A DNA stretch of 64,000 nt. Source: Winogradskyella eckloniae (GTDB lineage: Bacteria; Bacteroidota; Bacteroidia; Flavobacteriales; Flavobacteriaceae). Under the pieces are notes generated by a model, which saw nothing but the letters and a program-made list of their open reading frames with translations, did not search any database and was not told the origin of the DNA. Below, one piece after another: positions 9,257-18,700 of this stretch. A program made the position numbers and the translations under genes. Position 1 is the first letter of the stretch. Each line of letters opens with the position of its first letter. Location: contig NZ_JABRWP010000001.1 in NCBI RefSeq assembly GCF_013249045.1, positions 248,001 through 312,000 of the forward strand. Direction: 5' to 3'.

Positions 9257-10059
9257 TGACAGAACACACACAAAAAAGACCTAAGGTTGTATTGGTTGGC
9301 GCTGGACCAGGAGACCCAGAATTGCTAACACTAAAAGCCGTTAAAGCGCTCAACAAAGCTAAAGCTGTTTTGTACGATGCTTTGGTAAACGAAACTATTT
9401 TAGAGCATGCACCAAATGCGGTTAAATTGTTTGTTGGCAAACGTAAAGGTGCACATGCTTATTCGCAAGATGAAATCAATGATTTGTTAGTAGAATACGC
9501 TGAAAAATACGAATACATTGTTCGGTTAAAAGGTGGCGACCCATTTGTCTTTGGCAGAGGAAAAGAAGAAACCGATTACTTAGAAACCTTTGGTATAAGA
9601 ACCGCAATTATTCCAGGAATCACGTCTGCAATTGCTGTTCCTGCTGCCATTGGTATTCCTGTAACACAACGAACGGTTACCGAAAGTTTTTGGGTTATTA
9701 CAGGCACTACATCTAGTAGAAAACTGTCTGAAGACGTAAAATTTGCCGCTAAATCTTCGGCTACTGTAGTTATTTTAATGGGAATGGGAAAACTAGCTGA
9801 GATTGTTTCCATTTATAAGCAAAACAATCGCGAGAATTTACCCATTGCAGTCATTCAAGATGGTACAAAAACAGACGAAAATTCTGGTGTTGGTACCATA
9901 AATACTATTGAGGCTATTGTAGAAGAGAGGCAATTAACAAGTCCTGCAATTATTATCATTGGCAATGTGGTTAATGGTCATAAAAGTGCATTAACTTATT
10001 TTAAAGAATCGTTTATGGACGACGATTTTATCTATCAAAATTTAAATATAAATCCATAA
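9256..10059 (+). CDS. cobA: Uroporphyrinogen-III C-methyltransferase (SUMT)
   Basis: This SAM-dependent enzyme dimethylates uroporphyrinogen III to precorrin-2, the first step towards siroheme. The 267-residue protein shows the tetrapyrrole methylase motifs VGAGPGDPELLTLKA, VRLKGGDPFVFGRG and the PGITSAIAVPAAIGIP segment. Together with the next gene it supplies siroheme for the nitrite reductase NirB at 23047-25566. In enterobacteria both activities are fused in CysG; here they are separate adjacent genes. Confidence 0.95.
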   Translation: MTEHTQKRPKVVLVGAGPGDPELLTLKAVKALNKAKAVLYDALVNETILEHAPNAVKLFVGKRKGAHAYSQDEINDLLVEYAEKYEYIVRLKGGDPFVFGRGKEETDYLETFGIRTAIIPGITSAIAVPAAIGIPVTQRTVTESFWVITGTTSSRKLSEDVKFAAKSSATVVILMGMGKLAEIVSIYKQNNRENLPIAVIQDGTKTDENSGVGTINTIEAIVEERQLTSPAIIIIGNVVNGHKSALTYFKESFMDDDFIYQNLNINP

Positions 10060-10060
10060 T

Positions 10061-10645
10061 ATGGAACGTAACGAGTTATACCCAATATTTGTAAAAGTAC
10101 ACGAGCTAAATGTCTTAATTGTAGGTGGCGGAAATGTAGGTTTAGAGAAATTATCTTTTCTTTTAAAATCGAGCCCAAATGCCAACGTAGAAGTCATTTC
10201 TATAGCGTTTTTAAAGGAGCTGGTTGACCTTGCTGAGAAGCATCCAACTGTAAAATTAACGCAAAAAGCTTATGACATTTCAGATTTAGAAAAACGTCAT
10301 ATGGTTATTGGTTGTACCGATAATCTCGATGTGAATTTGCAAATAAACAGAGAAGCTAAAGCCAAATATTTATTGGTAAATATTGCAGATACACCAGAAC
10401 AATGTGATTATTACTTAGGAGGCATTGTCACTAAAGGACACGTAAAAATTGCGATTTCAACCAACGGAAAATCGCCAACTACGGCAAAACGAATTCGACA
10501 ATTTTTAGAAGATGTCATTCCAGAAGATGTTAATGAAATGGTTCTTAATCTTAACGAATTTAGAAAAACCATTAAAGGCAATTTTGAAGAAAAAGTAGAA
10601 AAAATGAATCAGGTAACGAGAGCCTTGGTTAATAAAAAGAAATAA
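10061..10645 (+). CDS. Precorrin-2 dehydrogenase / sirohydrochlorin ferrochelatase (CysG N-terminal-type)
   Basis: The 194-residue protein carries an N-terminal Rossmann fold (LIVGGGNVGLEKLSFLL) and the Met8/CysG-N pattern VNIADTPEQCDYYLGGIV...ISTNGKSPTTAKRIRQFLE. It oxidises precorrin-2 with NAD and can chelate iron to make siroheme. It follows cobA by one base and therefore completes the two-gene siroheme branch inside a molybdenum cofactor operon, a grouping that only makes sense for assimilatory nitrate reduction. Confidence 0.92.
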   Translation: MERNELYPIFVKVHELNVLIVGGGNVGLEKLSFLLKSSPNANVEVISIAFLKELVDLAEKHPTVKLTQKAYDISDLEKRHMVIGCTDNLDVNLQINREAKAKYLLVNIADTPEQCDYYLGGIVTKGHVKIAISTNGKSPTTAKRIRQFLEDVIPEDVNEMVLNLNEFRKTIKGNFEEKVEKMNQVTRALVNKKK

Positions 10646-10646
10646 T

Positions 10647-10883
10647 ATGGCTGTAATAAAATATTTTGGAGCAATTGCAGAGGTAACAAATTGTAATGAA
10701 GAGCAAATTGCGGTTTCAGATTTAAAAGTTTCAGATTGTTTGGCGCTTTTAAATGAAAAATACAACCTCAATCAGTTTGATGTTTCTGTAGCATTAAATC
10801 AGAATTTAGTAGATAGAGATAGTACAATTAAATTGAGTGATAACGATGAAATTGCATTGTTGCCACCATTTGCAGGAGGATAA
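10647..10883 (+). CDS. moaD: Molybdopterin synthase sulfur carrier subunit MoaD
   Basis: This is a 78-residue ubiquitin-like protein ending in the required Gly-Gly (LPPFAGG). The C-terminal glycine is adenylylated by MoeB and converted to a thiocarboxylate, which donates sulfur to cyclic pyranopterin in the MoaD-MoaE complex. It sits directly before moeB and moaE, its two partners. Confidence 0.93.
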   Translation: MAVIKYFGAIAEVTNCNEEQIAVSDLKVSDCLALLNEKYNLNQFDVSVALNQNLVDRDSTIKLSDNDEIALLPPFAGG

Positions 10884-10885
10884 TT

Positions 10886-11938
10886 TTGGAACGCTACAAT
10901 AGACAAATACAATTACCACAAGTTGGTAAAACAGGTCAGCAAAAACTAAAAGATACTAAAATTTTAGTGGTTGGTGCTGGTGGTTTGGGTTGCGCTATTT
11001 TGCCGTATTTAGCCGCTTCTGGTATTGAAAACATCGGAATTATCGATGGAGACAGCATTGAAGAAACCAATTTACAACGTCAAATATTATATACAGAAAC
11101 GTCTCTTAATCAGCAAAAAGTTGTTGTTGCAAAACAACAATTAGAAGCTTTAAATTCTAATGTCAATATTAAAATTTATAATTACTATTTATCTGGAGAC
11201 AATGCCTTAGAGCTTTTTAAAAACTACGATATTATAATCGATGCCACAGACAGCATACACACGCGCTATTTAATTAATGATGCGTGTATAATTACCAATA
11301 AACCCTTTGTTTACGGTTCTATTTATAGGTTTGAAGGTCAGGTTTCGGTCTTCAATTATAAAAATGGACCAACTTATCGTTGTCTTTTTAAAAACGATAA
11401 AGCTAAAGTAACCAATTGCGAAACTGCTGGTGTTTTAGGAACAACTGTTGGTTTAATTGGTATGCTTCAAGCGAATGAAGTCATCAAAATGATTTTAGAA
11501 ACAGGTGACGTTTTATCTGGAAAATTATTGGTGTATAACACCTTAAATAATACTCAGAATAGTATCAATTTCAAAAAATCTGAAACCATAAATATTGATG
11601 AAGCCTTTTTTAATTCAGAATATAAAACACATAAAATAGAAGCGGTTTGTATTAATGAAGCCATTTCTCAGAACCTTATTTTTATAGATGTTAGAGAATT
11701 GCACGAAACACCAAAATTAGAACTGCCAAATGGTGTGCAAATGCCTTTATCAACTCTAGAAACGAAGATTAAAAATCTAAATAAAAACGAAAACTATGCA
11801 GTTTACTGCCAAAGCGGAAAACGCAGTTTAGAAGCCATTAAATTATTGAAAAAGCATCAATTTCAAAATGTAAAAAATATTGAAGGTGGTGTAATTTCAA
11901 TGCAACAAAACATCAACAATGAAAAAAGTATTTATTAA
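10886..11938 (+). CDS. moeB: MoeB-type adenylyltransferase fused to a C-terminal rhodanese domain
   Basis: The enzyme activates the MoaD C-terminus with ATP. The 350 residues start ERYNRQIQLPQVG, followed by the nucleotide-binding VVGAGGLGCAILPYLAASG, the arginine finger region (ETNLQRQIL) and an adenylation core; the C-terminal ~100 residues form a rhodanese domain with the active-site loop YCQSGKRS, which could deliver the sulfur. The start codon is TTG at 10886: the protein begins where the family does and no in-frame ATG lies between there and the moaD end. The usual CxxC zinc pairs of MoeB are not evident. It overlaps moaE by 20 bp. Confidence 0.9.
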   Translation: MERYNRQIQLPQVGKTGQQKLKDTKILVVGAGGLGCAILPYLAASGIENIGIIDGDSIEETNLQRQILYTETSLNQQKVVVAKQQLEALNSNVNIKIYNYYLSGDNALELFKNYDIIIDATDSIHTRYLINDACIITNKPFVYGSIYRFEGQVSVFNYKNGPTYRCLFKNDKAKVTNCETAGVLGTTVGLIGMLQANEVIKMILETGDVLSGKLLVYNTLNNTQNSINFKKSETINIDEAFFNSEYKTHKIEAVCINEAISQNLIFIDVRELHETPKLELPNGVQMPLSTLETKIKNLNKNENYAVYCQSGKRSLEAIKLLKKHQFQNVKNIEGGVISMQQNINNEKSIY

Positions 11939-12350
11939 CGGACCAATTACACCAGAATTCATAGCTAATTCTATAGAAAAACATCAAACTAAACACAGCA
12001 TTGGTGCACACAATATTTTTTTAGGACAAGTGCGAGCAGACGTCATAAATGATAAAACCGTTGCAGGAATAGACTTTACGTGTTACGAAGAGATGGCGCA
12101 TCCTATTTTAGATGATATTAGAGAAAAAGCGTTTAAGACATTCAACTTAACATGCATGCATATTTACCATAGTTTGGGAGAAATTAAAGCTGGCGAAGTC
12201 TGTTTTTTCGTTTTCGTTTCGGCAAAACACAGTAAAGAAGTGTATGCAGCTACAGAGTATTTAGTCAATATTGTAAAAAAGAAAGTGCCCATATTTGGAA
12301 AGGAAATTTTTGAAGATGAATCGCACCAATGGAAGGTTAATAAAGTTTAA
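11919..12350 (+). CDS. moaE: Molybdopterin synthase catalytic subunit MoaE
   Basis: The 143-residue protein transfers sulfur from MoaD thiocarboxylate to precursor Z. It shows the MoaE patterns GAHNIFLGQVRAD, FTCYEEMA, IYHSLGEIKAGEVCFFVFVSAKHSKEVYAATEYLVN and the conserved KKVPIFGKEIFED with the catalytic lysine region. The ATG lies inside the 3' end of moeB in another frame, which suggests translational coupling. Confidence 0.94.
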   Translation: MKKVFINGPITPEFIANSIEKHQTKHSIGAHNIFLGQVRADVINDKTVAGIDFTCYEEMAHPILDDIREKAFKTFNLTCMHIYHSLGEIKAGEVCFFVFVSAKHSKEVYAATEYLVNIVKKKVPIFGKEIFEDESHQWKVNKV

Positions 12351-12362
12351 AGAAGTAGAGTT

Positions 12363-13268
12363 ATGGTAGATATTACGCACAAAATCAAAACACTTCGTGT
12401 GGCAACAGCAGAAGCCACTGTAAAAGTGAGCAAGCAAGAAACTATTGATGCGCTTCAAAATAATACAGTACCAAAAGGCAATGTGTTTGAGATGGCAAAA
12501 ACAGCTGGTTTATTTGCTGTAAAAACCACGCACAATGTGATTCCAGATTGTCATCCGTTACCGATTGAATACACGGCAATTACCTATAAAATTGAAGGTT
12601 TAGAAGTAAAAATCAACTTAACCATAAAAACCATTTATAAAACTGGTGTGGAAGTAGAAGCCATGCATGGTGCTTCTGTTGTGGCCTTAACCATGTACGA
12701 TATGTTGAAGCCTATTGACAAACAGATTGAAATAGGAAACATACGATTAGTTGAAAAACGCGGTGGAAAAAGTAGTTTTAAAACCAAGCATCGTTCACAA
12801 TTAATAGCGAGTGTTATTGTGTGTTCGGATTCTATTTCCGAGGGTAAAAAAGAAGATTTTGCAGGAAAAGCTATCATTGAAAAATTGAAGCAAAGTGACA
12901 TTGAAATTAGTAATTATGATATCATTCCAGATGAAATAGAAGCCATTAGAAACAAAGCCATGTTGTATTCTGAAACTTCTAATTTAGTCATCTTTACAGG
13001 TGGAACGGGCTTATCATTCAGAGACGTTACGCCTGAAGCTTTAGAGCCAATTTTAGAACGACGAATTCCTGGTGTAGAAGAAGCCATTAGAAGTTACGGA
13101 CAAGACCGAATGCCTTATGCCATGTTGTCTAGAAGTGTTTGCGGTACTATTGGAGACAGTTTAATATTGGCATTACCAGGTTCAACAAATGGCGCCAAAG
13201 AATCTATGGATGCTGTGTTTCCACATTTAACACATGTTTTTAAAATACTAAAAGGTCAGCAACATTAA
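12363..13268 (+). CDS. moaCB: Bifunctional MoaC-MoaB/MogA fusion
   Basis: The N-terminal half (~residues 1-150) is MoaC, cyclic pyranopterin monophosphate synthase: MVDITHKI, NVIPDCHPLP, GVEVEAMHGASVVALTMYDMLK. The C-terminal half (~150-301) is a MoaB/MogA-type molybdopterin adenylyltransferase: VIVCSDSISEGKKEDFAG, LVIFTGGTGLSFRDVTPEA, ALPGSTNGAKESMDAVFPHL. One protein thus provides an early and a late step of the pathway. Such MoaC-MoaB fusions are known in Bacteroidota. It lies 12 bp after moaE and 2 bp before moaA, and no separate moaC or mogA is present in the window. Confidence 0.93.
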   Translation: MVDITHKIKTLRVATAEATVKVSKQETIDALQNNTVPKGNVFEMAKTAGLFAVKTTHNVIPDCHPLPIEYTAITYKIEGLEVKINLTIKTIYKTGVEVEAMHGASVVALTMYDMLKPIDKQIEIGNIRLVEKRGGKSSFKTKHRSQLIASVIVCSDSISEGKKEDFAGKAIIEKLKQSDIEISNYDIIPDEIEAIRNKAMLYSETSNLVIFTGGTGLSFRDVTPEALEPILERRIPGVEEAIRSYGQDRMPYAMLSRSVCGTIGDSLILALPGSTNGAKESMDAVFPHLTHVFKILKGQQH

Positions 13269-13270
13269 TA

Positions 13271-14278
13271 ATGCAAAAACCAAACACCATTTTAACAGAT
13301 ACTTTAGGTAGAACACACAACTACCTTAGAATCTCATTGACCGAAAAATGCAATTTGCGTTGCACGTATTGTATGCCATCTGAAGGTGTGCAATTGACAC
13401 CAAGACAGCATTTAATGAATGCAGATGAGGTTTATGAAATCGCGAAAGTTTTTGTGGCAAATGGTGTAGATAAGATTCGACTAACAGGAGGCGAACCTTT
13501 AGTGAGGAAAGATTTTAAAGCTATTTTGAAACGTTTGTCATCACTAAAAACAACCCTTTCCATTACTACAAACGGAATTTTAGTTGACCGATTTATTGAC
13601 GATTTTAAAACCTATGGCTTAAAAAACATCAATGTAAGTTTAGATACTTTAGATGCTGAAAAATTTAATCATATCACAAGACGAAATCAATTTGCTAAAG
13701 CCTACGATAATATTCATTTGTTAATTGAAAATGGTTTTAAAGTAAAGCTAAATATTGTTTTAATTAAAGGTTTTAATGATAATGAAATTATTGATTTTAT
13801 TGCTTTGACGAAAGCGTTACCAATTTCAATCCGGTTTATAGAATTTATGCCTTTTGATGGTAATAACTGGAATAAATCAAAACTGGTTACACAACAAGAT
13901 ATCTTAGAACAAACCACAAATCATTTTGGAGCTGAGAATTTAATAAAGCTTGAAAATGAAAACAACTTTACATCTAGAGATTATAAAATTTCTGGTCATA
14001 AAGGCGAATTCGGAATCATTAGTTCTGTGAGTAATCCTTTTTGTGATGGTTGCAATAGAATTCGTTTAACAGCCAATGGTAAAGTTAAAAATTGCCTATT
14101 TTCTAATAATGAAACGGATATTTTAACGGCTTTAAGAAACCAAGAATCTATTGAAGATTATATCGCAAAAGCCATTTATAAAAAGCTTCCAAAACGAGGC
14201 GGAATGAACAGTTTTGAGCAACTAAACGACCCAAAACAACACTCTAATAATAGAAGTATGATTACTATTGGAGGATAG
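13271..14278 (+). CDS. moaA: GTP 3',8-cyclase MoaA (radical SAM)
   Basis: MoaA starts molybdenum cofactor synthesis by rearranging GTP. The 335 residues contain the radical SAM CxxxCxxC motif in EKCNLRCTYCMP, the SAM-binding TGGEP, the C-terminal second cluster cysteines (NPFCDGCNRIRLT and NCLF) and the functionally important C-terminal Gly-Gly (MITIGG). It is the last gene of the operon; the convergent gene ends only 4 bp away and no hairpin terminator is visible between them. Confidence 0.96.
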   Translation: MQKPNTILTDTLGRTHNYLRISLTEKCNLRCTYCMPSEGVQLTPRQHLMNADEVYEIAKVFVANGVDKIRLTGGEPLVRKDFKAILKRLSSLKTTLSITTNGILVDRFIDDFKTYGLKNINVSLDTLDAEKFNHITRRNQFAKAYDNIHLLIENGFKVKLNIVLIKGFNDNEIIDFIALTKALPISIRFIEFMPFDGNNWNKSKLVTQQDILEQTTNHFGAENLIKLENENNFTSRDYKISGHKGEFGIISSVSNPFCDGCNRIRLTANGKVKNCLFSNNETDILTALRNQESIEDYIAKAIYKKLPKRGGMNSFEQLNDPKQHSNNRSMITIGG

Positions 14279-14282
14279 TTAT

Positions 14283-15725
14283 TTAACTAAGCTTTTTGGT
14301 AAAGGTTTTCTTTTCAAAATTAGATTTAGGCGCCTCACAAAGTGAACACACATAGTTGTCGCTTAAATCTTCAAAAGTAGTGTTGGGTTCAATGTTTTGG
14401 GTAATGTCGCCATACGATTGGTTATATACCGTTAAACAATCTTTACATTGGTAAACTTCGTATTCAATTTCTTCTTCTTCCACTTCAAGCGGTTCTAGTG
14501 CGTTGCTTTCGGAGCCTAATTGTTCAAAATACAAACGACTGAGTTCTAAAAGTAAACTTGGCAATTCTGCTTTATCAACCTCTTGTACATGCACAATATA
14601 TTCTCTTGTGTTTGGGTCGAAATTTTTAGCGTATAATAAGTTATACGTGTCTCTAATTTTAAAATCTTTTAAACCCGTAGGAGGAGCATTTTTTTCAATA
14701 ACAATAGAGGTAAAATAATATGCTTTTTTTGCGTATTCGGTTATACCAAAAGTTAATCCATAAGTACTAATATCATTAGTGTCAAAATAATTAACAAGGT
14801 ACTTTTTTAGTTCTAATGCGCTTTCGTTGGCTACAGGTAAATGCCAGTTTAACTCTAGCATAGAATGCCTAACATTGATACCGTGTTTACCAAGAAATTT
14901 TTCCCAATGCAATTTGGCGGTTCTTGGAATGTCTTTTACAATAAAGGATTTCCAAGGTGTGATAGATATTTTACCAATTTTACAATCTGAACACAAATCG
15001 CACATGGCTTTTAAAAATTTTAAATCGTATCGATTATTGCGCCAATATAGTCCAAGCCAGTATTTATCACTTCCTATTCTGTTCATACCTTCATAATAAG
15101 GAAACGGATGAAACGGTATATGCAAAGGTTTGTCTATTGTAATGTTATTGGTTTGTATGGCGTCGTTGACCAAATCAAAAATCATATCTACAGTTTCTGG
15201 CTCTTCTTTTATCAGATTTTCTATAACGGTTGCTACTTTAGCCATATCCCAACTATAGATTAAAACAGGATAGACTTCCATTTTTTTCCAAAAAGGCAAT
15301 CTAATATAAAGGTACCAATAGTCTTCTTGCTCTGATGCAATAAAATTGAGATGACCAGTAAATAAAGGAACCAAACGTTGTTTTGGGTCTGTAATGTTTA
15401 TTTTTAAATTATGGGTTTCTCTAAATTGTTCTAAAACGTAAAGGTATCGATCGCCTGTAAGCCAAGAGGTGTTAGGAAATATATCTGCAGAGACGTATGA
15501 AGACATAATGTTTTCTGAAAGATCTCTTGACGGATTTACCATTTGAAAATCTTCTATGGTTTTTGTTTTTTCATCATTTAAAGCATCTGGAAATAAAATG
15601 TCTTGTCTAGAGCCAAATGAAATAACATCAGAGCCTAAATCTTCTGCGGATTGGCAAATTAGTTTTAATTCTGCTGGTGATAACACACCGCCTTTTATTA
15701 TTAATCGATTTAATCTATTAATCAT
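14283..15725 (-). CDS. Sulfite/nitrite-reductase-like protein with C-terminal rubredoxin domain
   Basis: The 480-residue protein has a sulfite/nitrite reductase ferredoxin-like half-domain at its start (LIIKGGVLSPAELKLICQSAEDLG), a middle cysteine group (MCDLCSDCKIG) and a C-terminal rubredoxin domain (~420-470) with two CxxC pairs (CKDC and CSLC) that bind one iron. The two cysteine pairs that hold siroheme and a 4Fe-4S cluster in true nitrite reductases are not seen. Its ATG overlaps the nasA stop by 4 bp, so it is probably made with the nitrate reductase. I infer an electron-transfer partner of that enzyme; no function is proven from sequence. Confidence 0.8.
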   Translation of the reverse strand: MINRLNRLIIKGGVLSPAELKLICQSAEDLGSDVISFGSRQDILFPDALNDEKTKTIEDFQMVNPSRDLSENIMSSYVSADIFPNTSWLTGDRYLYVLEQFRETHNLKINITDPKQRLVPLFTGHLNFIASEQEDYWYLYIRLPFWKKMEVYPVLIYSWDMAKVATVIENLIKEEPETVDMIFDLVNDAIQTNNITIDKPLHIPFHPFPYYEGMNRIGSDKYWLGLYWRNNRYDLKFLKAMCDLCSDCKIGKISITPWKSFIVKDIPRTAKLHWEKFLGKHGINVRHSMLELNWHLPVANESALELKKYLVNYFDTNDISTYGLTFGITEYAKKAYYFTSIVIEKNAPPTGLKDFKIRDTYNLLYAKNFDPNTREYIVHVQEVDKAELPSLLLELSRLYFEQLGSESNALEPLEVEEEEIEYEVYQCKDCLTVYNQSYGDITQNIEPNTTFEDLSDNYVCSLCEAPKSNFEKKTFTKKLS

Positions 15726-18700
15726 GCTAATTCCTTTTGCGCATTAAGAATTTCTCTAACTTCTGTTTTACAGCTGCCACAACCTAAACCAGCACCTGTT
15801 TGTTTACATAAATCTGTAAAATTAGTACAGCCATTTGTTATAGCTTCTGCTAAGTTACCATCACCTACTTGACTACATGAGCATATAAGTTTACCTAAAA
15901 CGGGTTTGTCATTAGAAGCACCTCTCAATAAAGTGTCTCTTTTATTTGAGAGTTCAACCTTACTTTCAATTAATCCCTTAAATTCTGCAAATTCATTTTT
16001 ATCACCGACCAAAACAGCACCAACCAGTAAGTCGTCTTTAACGATACATTTTTTGTAATAGCGTTTGCTCATATCTGTAAAAATGATTTCCTCATAGCTA
16101 GGATCGTTTTCTGGTACAGATATGTTGCCTATACTACACAGGTCTAAATCGCTAAATTTTAATATATTCATAGCCACAGAGCCTTTATAGATGCTACTAA
16201 TATCCCCTAAAATAAAATTGGCTAAAATGGCAGCTTGTTCTTCTGCGGCTGATGTTATACCTAATAAGGTTTTATTGAATTCGGCTATTTCTCCTATCGC
16301 AAAAATATTAGGATCTGAAGATTGTAAATGTTGGTTTACCTTTATGCCTCGACCACAAGCAATACCAGAAGATTTTGCGATTTCTATATTTGGTCTTGTG
16401 CCAATAGCATATACTATAGCATTAGATTTAAATGCTTTTCCACTTTTTAAAGTTACGCCTAATTCATCTGTGTCTTCATCGTTAAAAACAGTGCTAACTT
16501 CGTTAGAAAAATAAACTTGTATACCTAGTTCTTGCACATGCATCGCAAGTAATTTACTAGAAAGTTGATCAAGCTGTCTTTCCATTAATCTTGATCCTCT
16601 TTGAATGATTGTAATGTTAATGTTTTTATGCTTTAAAGCTGCAGCAAGTTCTAGCCCTAAAAGTCCTCCTCCAACAATTGTTACGTGTTGTTCGTTAACG
16701 GGTAGTTGCGTTGCATTTAAGTATGATTTAAATCGGTCGGCATCTGTTTTACTTCTAAGTGTAAACCTACCAGGTAAATCTAATTGTACATCGTTGGGTA
16801 CAAATGCGCGACTTCCAGTTGCTAATATTAGCTTGTCATAAGTGTGTTTATTACCTTTATTATCAATGGCAATTTTATTTTCCTTATCAATGTCTACAAT
16901 AAATGTGTTGCCAAATAAATCTATCTTTAGTTTTTCTAGCTCTAGGTCTTTTATTTTTTGAAGTTGCTCCCAAGTTAATTCTTCAGTAACATATTCTGGT
17001 AGTAAAACACGGTTGTAAAAAGGATTGTCTTCTTTTGAGAATACACTAATTTTATCGTCTTCATTGTGGTCGCGATAGTTTTGTACAAATCTAAAAGCTG
17101 CAGCTCCAGCACCAACCACAATAATTTTTTCTTCTTGCTTTTTGTATTTTGAAACGGAAACGCGTGTGTATTTAAAGTCTGGTTCTTTAGATATAGGATC
17201 TATAAGGGTGTTCGTTAAATTGTTTGCTCGATTTAGGTCGCTTTGTAATTGTTTTCCCCAATGCATAGGTAAAAACACTACGCCAAGCCTAACATTATTA
17301 GTAAGTTTAGCGCGTACTCTAACAACGCCATTTTCGCTTTTTACCTCAACAACATCACCATCTTTTATTTTATTGACATAGGCATCTGCATTGTTGATTT
17401 CTAAAACAGGACTAGAGTAGTGGGTTTTTAATCTTGAAACCTTACCCGTTTTTGTCATGGTATGCCACTGGTCTCTAATTCTTCCTGTTGTTAGTATCAG
17501 CGGAAATTCTACATTGGGATAATCTGAAGTGTTTTTTGTGGTTGCCGGAATATTAAAAATGGCTTTTTGAGAAGGCGTATAGAATTTTTTATCCTCAAAA
17601 AGTCGTGGTGTACCTTTGTGTCCAGATGTTGGTACTGGCCATTGAAAGGTACCTTCATTTTTTAATCGCGAATAATTAAGATGAGAAATATCAATATTTG
17701 AACCTTTTGTCATTGCACAATATTCTTGATAAATCTCGCTTGTAGAATTATAATTAAAGCCCCTAAAATCCATTCTATTAGCAAAATCACATAAGATTTC
17801 AACATCTGGTCTTGCTTCTCCTGGCGCTTCAAGTGCTTTTGGTAAGTATGAAATGCGACGTTCAGAATTGGTCATGGTGCCTTCTTTTTCTAACCATGCG
17901 GCAGCTGGTAAAACTAAATCAGCGTAATCTACAGTATCTGCATTTTTAGAAATATCTTGTACAACAACAAATTTTGCGTTTTTTAGCGCTTTTTCTATGC
18001 GATGAGAATTGGGCATACTAACCATTGGATTAGTGCATATGATCCAAATAGCTTTCATTTTTCCGCTTTCTAAGGCGTCAAACATTTCGGTTGCGGTTAA
18101 TCCTGGATTTGGCGAAATTTTGTCTACATTCCAAAAATCAGCAACATCATTTCTATCTTTTTCGTTAAGTAAATCTTTATGTACTGCTAATAAATTTGCC
18201 ATACCTCCAACTTCTCTTCCACCCATAGCATTAGGCTGACCAGTTAAAGAGAATGGGCCAGAACCTGGCTTTCCTATTTGGCCAGTGATCAGTGATAAGT
18301 TTATTAATGAAAAATTCTTATACGTACCAATTGCACTTTGATTAAGTCCCATGGTCCACATGCTAATAAAACCTGTGGCATTACCTATCATTGAGGCGGC
18401 TTTTTTTATTTCATCTACAGTTATTCCGCAAATATGTGCTGCTTTTTTTAGCGATGTAGATTGCACATGTTTTTTGTATTTTTCAAAATCTTCAGTATGA
18501 TTTTTAATGAAATTTTTATCAATTTTTTTTCTTTCTATAAGACGTCTTCCTATGGCATTGTTCAATACAATGTCAGTTCCAGGAATAATTTGAAGGTGTA
18601 AGTCAGCAGAGTTAGCCGTATCTGTTTTTCTGGGATCTACAACGATAATTTTAACATCAGGATTGTTTTCCTTATGCATTTCTAAGCGTCTAAAAAGAAT